A stretch of 64,000 nucleotides of DNA from Salminus brasiliensis (taxonomy: Eukaryota; Chordata; Actinopteri; Characiformes; Bryconidae). Each line of letters opens with the position of its first letter. Position 1 is the first letter of the stretch. The DNA is taken from NCBI RefSeq assembly GCF_030463535.1, contig NC_132894.1, positions 12,793,433 to 12,857,432 of the forward strand, read 5' to 3'. The notes beneath the pieces were generated by a model. The model had not been told where the DNA came from. It made no database searches and saw only the letters and a program-made list of their open reading frames with translations. Position numbers and translations under genes: made by a program. Below are positions 60,501-64,000 of this stretch, in pieces.

Positions 60501-63500
60501 TGTAATGCCAATGCAGGTGGTTCTACTAGTAATTTCTAAATCTTTTTGTTTTCAAATGTTTATGTATATGCAGATATGTATGGGTCACTGTCCGCAGCCG
60601 CTAGTACGGTCTATCTTCATTACTGCCGTTTTTCATTGTGTGAGAATTTCATAATAAAATAGTTAATAAAAGTTTCTTGAAGTAACTTTTACATTGACTT
60701 TCACTGAAATCTAAGAAGGAGCCATTTTGGAAAGCAAAATGCACATATTGGTGCTTCCCTAATTATTCTTGAAACATGACTGCTTATCTATTTTTTTTCT
60801 GCAAGGTAATTCTGCACACAAGAGATTTCTGGTCCACCAATCTTGACGTTTCTGTCCTGTCAATGTCCACATTTAAGCCCCGCTGGAAGCATTAACCACA
60901 AGTTAATTGGACAAAGGTTTTTCACTGCTGCCCAACTGTGAAAGGCCATTAAGATAGAATAAAACAACATTGACACTTCTGTGTGTAAAACACTGTTAGC
61001 AGGTTTTCCACAAATAATTAAATACTTTAAAAACACTATTCTGTATTACCTCATGTTGCATTTGGTTGCAATTCTTACTTGTGTATTTACTTTTTTATTA
61101 ATTGCTATAATTACTAAAAGACTACATTTCATGCATTTTTTTCGCTTGGCCTATTTAGTTTTCTTGCTCATGAGTGCACAAATGTATGTCCCTGTTCTTG
61201 TATGATTACCCAGCACTATTTGTGTCAATATATGCATTCTCACACCCGCGCGCACACACACACCTCTAAGCAGACTGTGTGTGTTGGGGTCTTGTAAGAG
61301 GAGCTCTGCTGCTTTTGCCACAAGGTCATCAAGATGATCTGTGGCCTTGTACACCTGGAGCGCGTGCATGATCTTCGTGAAACTATCTTGACTCAAATGT
61401 CTCTTCAGCTCCAGCATGAAGGCCTTGCCTTTACCTGCTGCACTGGATTCTACAGGTTTCTGAAAGAAGTATAAATAGGAAAATGCACATACAAGTGTTT
61501 GTTATTATAAAGATCAAAACAAATCTGATGATGATCTATAATAAATGTTCCTATTAGACAATGATCTTCAAATCTGGACCCTCAATCCAGTTTCCAGTCC
61601 TGAACTTGATAACATTTGGTTGGAGGAGCCGTTTGTTGTCAATCAATTACATTAACTGTTCCTTTAATGTCCAAAGAGAACAAAAACCTAGATTTAAGGT
61701 CAAGATTTGGGCTATAATATATCCTTCTAATTCTTAACACACCCAATATGAATCCTAGATATAACACACCAACAGCACAAAAGAGCACTTACCCGATCTT
61801 GAACTATTCTGATCTTGCGTTTCCCACCCCTAGATTCATCATCCAGGCGTTTATCATGTTGTAGAGACAGTGTGGACAAGCGGCTAGCCTAAATAAAAAT
61901 AGAGAAAAAGATGTTTAGATTAAACTAGAGGTCACAGAAGACCATCACTGGTTTCATTCCCGAACCTTCTCCTCGCCAACCACGTCATCCCCTCCTGGGC
62001 TCGGGTCACTGTTGTCCAGAGCATCGAGTAGGCTCAGAGGCTTCTTCTTGCTGGAGCTCATTTCCGTCTCGTACTGGATACACAGCCTGGCTGTCCCATC
62101 TCTCCCAGAGTGTTCATCTACACCAGCAACATCAGCAGAGAATGAAAAGCATTCAGACTGCTGAGTGATGTAATGTCATAAAAACTCGCAATTTAATTTG
62201 TTTTGACTATTGTCCATTTTTTCCCCCAATTTTGTTTGTTTTACAATTAAACTAACTGAATGACTGAAAATAATTGATATATTTCAGTGATTTGGGAATC
62301 TTGACAGGCTGCTTCACTCAAAAAGTCATCCGGGTTGAAATGTACAGCACAAATTGTAATGTTCAGGCTGAAGCTGTCAGGGACACAATGTGAAATATAT
62401 GTGCTTCTTGACAGCCAGGAACAGCAAAGCACCTATAAAGTTAGTTGAACATGCTGAGTTGCATAATTCATGCATTTTTGTTAGGAAATCTAACTTTAGT
62501 TTTTAACATGCATGCAATATTAATGTCTAGAAGCCTTACAATTCAGTCAATTCAGTCACACAGCAGTCTGCATACAGTGTGTCATCAGTAATTGTGTTAA
62601 AAGAATGACAGCCAATGCGGATCACTAAAACATGGTTTAACTGTTCTTCACAGTTGTTTGTGATTAAGAATTCAGACTGTTGCATGAGGGTAAGCTGTTT
62701 TTATTTTGTATTTTTTATTTTTAAGATTTTAAATATCAACAAGTTGTATAAATGCTCAGTTTCTGGTCCAAATATTTAACTGCAAAACTACAGATTTACA
62801 TATGAAACTACACCTTCCAGCCATAATATTAAAAGCACCTGCTTAGTATTATGTAGATTCCCCTTATATCATCAAAATAGCTCCATGTCATCTAAGCATG
62901 GACTCTGCAAGTCAGCCAGCATTAACTTTTTCATCGGTTTGTGAACTTAAACTTTGAACTTGAACTGCTCTTTTCTGTGGGACCAGACCAGACGGGCTAG
63001 CCTTCATTCTCCAAACCCATTATTGACCCTTGGGCACCAATGACCCTGTCGCTTATTCACTGGTTGTTGTTCATTGGGCCACTTTTGGTAGGCACTGACC
63101 ACTAAATACCAGGAATACCACTTATGGATTTTGGATATACTCTGACCCAGCTGTCTAGGCTTTACAATTTGTCCCTTGTCAAAGTTCAGATCCTTACGCT
63201 TGACGATTTGTCTAATTTTCAACACCTCAACTTCAACTCAACTGCCTAATATTCCCACTACTTCACAGGTACCACTGTACCGAGATAATCAATCATCTTC
63301 CCTTCACATCAATAGTTTTAATGTTACTGCTGATGAATCTTGAACAAATGTCTTAACAGTAGATCAACATACCATTGCCCCTTGACCTACATTCAGTTTT
63401 GTTTTTAAGACAGCTCACCCAGTTTCCTTCTCTTCAGGCTGGGAACATGAGAGTCCAGAACTTTGGCTTTCAGAGAGGAGGTACTCTGCCAGGCACTGGC

Positions 63501-63869
63501 AGGAGCTGGACGATTGCCCCCTCCACCCTGGCAAGTGTCTGGAACTGCGCTTTTCTCATGCTTGGCATCTTTCACCTTCTTCTGTGGTACTGGCCTCTAA
63601 CGTACAGGAAAAAGCACCAGTGAAGAGTCAATAAATCACAGTCGAGCACAACTGAATTTAAAGGAACAAAACAAAACAAAAAATGCACTCTTCTTCTCCA
63701 GAGATTCTCCTCAAGACCAATGGTGGTCACAAGCTTGTTACTCACAAGTTTCTGTGCAACCCGGAAAAACTGTGCAGCATCACGAACCACAGTGCCAAAG
63801 TTATCAGTAATCCGCACATAAGGCCTGACCCAAGAGGGGAGTTGAGCTCGAACATCTGTATTTTTGAAC
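57519..63869 (-). CDS. rtel1: rtel1, regulator of telomere elongation helicase 1 (3' part)
   Basis: RTEL1 is an iron-sulfur DEAH helicase that unwinds T-loops, D-loops and G-quadruplexes. The window holds the last ten coding exons, about 465 residues: 63746-63869, 63419-63596, 61966-62117, 61793-61888, 61264-61459, 59554-59691, 59353-59454, 58198-58428, 57956-58078, 57519-57574. All phases agree. The first carries the end of the helicase core ([26 protein letters not shown]). [11 protein letters not shown] follows. Harmonin-like domain 1 is [20 protein letters not shown] to [14 protein letters not shown]; domain 2 is [18 protein letters not shown] to [10 protein letters not shown]. The protein stops at QSKISSFFS, a PIP box for PCNA, with no C-terminal RING. 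The helicase domain lies beyond the right edge. Identity rests on the order of all these blocks as in human RTEL1 and on the zgpat neighbour. Confidence 0.95.
58680..59220. repeat. foldback element with ~180-base imperfect inverted arms in rtel1 intron
   Basis: 58685-58865 and the reverse complement of 59035-59215 share, in order, GTGTCCAAAT, CAACA/CACTGCYAACAA, CCAAAATCTTT-CT, GCATCCA-GTCTTT and ACAGACTTGTC-AATGTGGTTT. The loop between the arms is about 170 bases. It lies between the exons at 58428 and 59353. No coding capacity is seen. Confidence 0.65.
60185..60465. repeat. palindromic MITE in rtel1 intron
   Basis: The left arm holds CACTTTGGTCCA and GCTCACCTGACATT. The right arm holds their reverse complements in mirrored order (AATGTCAGGTGAGC, TGGACCATACAAATAAAGTG). 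The centre contains GTAAGGTTAAGGTTAGAG and CCCCAACCTTAC, so the whole can fold back on itself. Confidence 0.6.
62813..63300 (-). mobile_element. decayed Tc1-like transposon, internally deleted, in rtel1 intron
   Basis: On the minus strand [22 protein letters not shown], and [18 protein letters not shown] reproduce the N-terminal HTH region of a fish Tc1 subfamily. Downstream the catalytic core is missing and the sequence jumps to the element's 3' end (ATGGACTCTGCAAGTCAG region). It lies between the exons at 62117 and 63419. Confidence 0.75.
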
Positions 63870-64000
63870 CTAAAACAAAAAGAAGAAAAGAAGAGTCCAT
63901 ATGAAACGATTCAACATTTGTAATTACAGAGGGAAAACAAAACCTGCTGATGCCCCATTCTTACATTAAAAAACCTTTGCATCAATTATCCACATCTTGA

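Overview
The window is animal nuclear DNA and reads as a teleost fish chromosome. The genes have GT-AG introns and vertebrate protein sequences. Between them lie many Tc1-type transposons, MITE-like foldback elements and long dinucleotide microsatellites. I cannot name the species; the repeat style suggests an otophysan fish (characin, catfish or carp group), and that is only an inference. There is no sign of bacterial operons, CRISPR arrays, rRNA genes, tRNA genes or retroviral genes.

Six host genes are readable exon by exon. From the left: zfyve9 (SARA-type FYVE protein, minus strand, coding exons 3275-15257, running off the left edge), btf3l4 (beta-NAC family, minus, 18210-19848, complete), ptgfr (prostaglandin F receptor, minus, 23859-25649, complete), chrna4 (neuronal nicotinic receptor alpha4 subunit, plus, 46036-52235, complete), zgpat (CCCH/G-patch repressor, minus, 54167-56443, complete) and rtel1 (telomere helicase, minus, last ten coding exons 57519-63869, running off the right edge). 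In human, BTF3L4 and ZFYVE9 are neighbours on 1p32 and PTGFR is on 1p31, whereas CHRNA4, ZGPAT and RTEL1 lie together on 20q13.33. The window therefore spans a junction between two conserved blocks, and the junction falls in the gene-poor 27-46 kb interval.

That interval holds decayed transposons, microsatellites, one apparently intact Tc1-like element with an open 340-codon transposase and inverted/direct-repeat termini (39290-40884), and one small unassigned ORF that could be a single-pass membrane microprotein (41785-41961). At least seven decayed Tc1-like copies from several subfamilies, and seven copies or fragments of a non-autonomous element with Tc1/mariner-like ends, are scattered through introns and intergenic DNA.

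The most notable host-gene observations are these. The zfyve9 copy keeps the FYVE finger and the C-terminal SARA domain but has no room for the Smad-binding segment and lacks the long N-terminal region. The rtel1 protein ends two residues after the start of a canonical PIP-box aromatic pair, with no RING. A long UG repeat sits directly upstream of the last zgpat splice acceptor. The genes share no pathway in an obvious way; their arrangement reflects synteny, not an operon or cluster.
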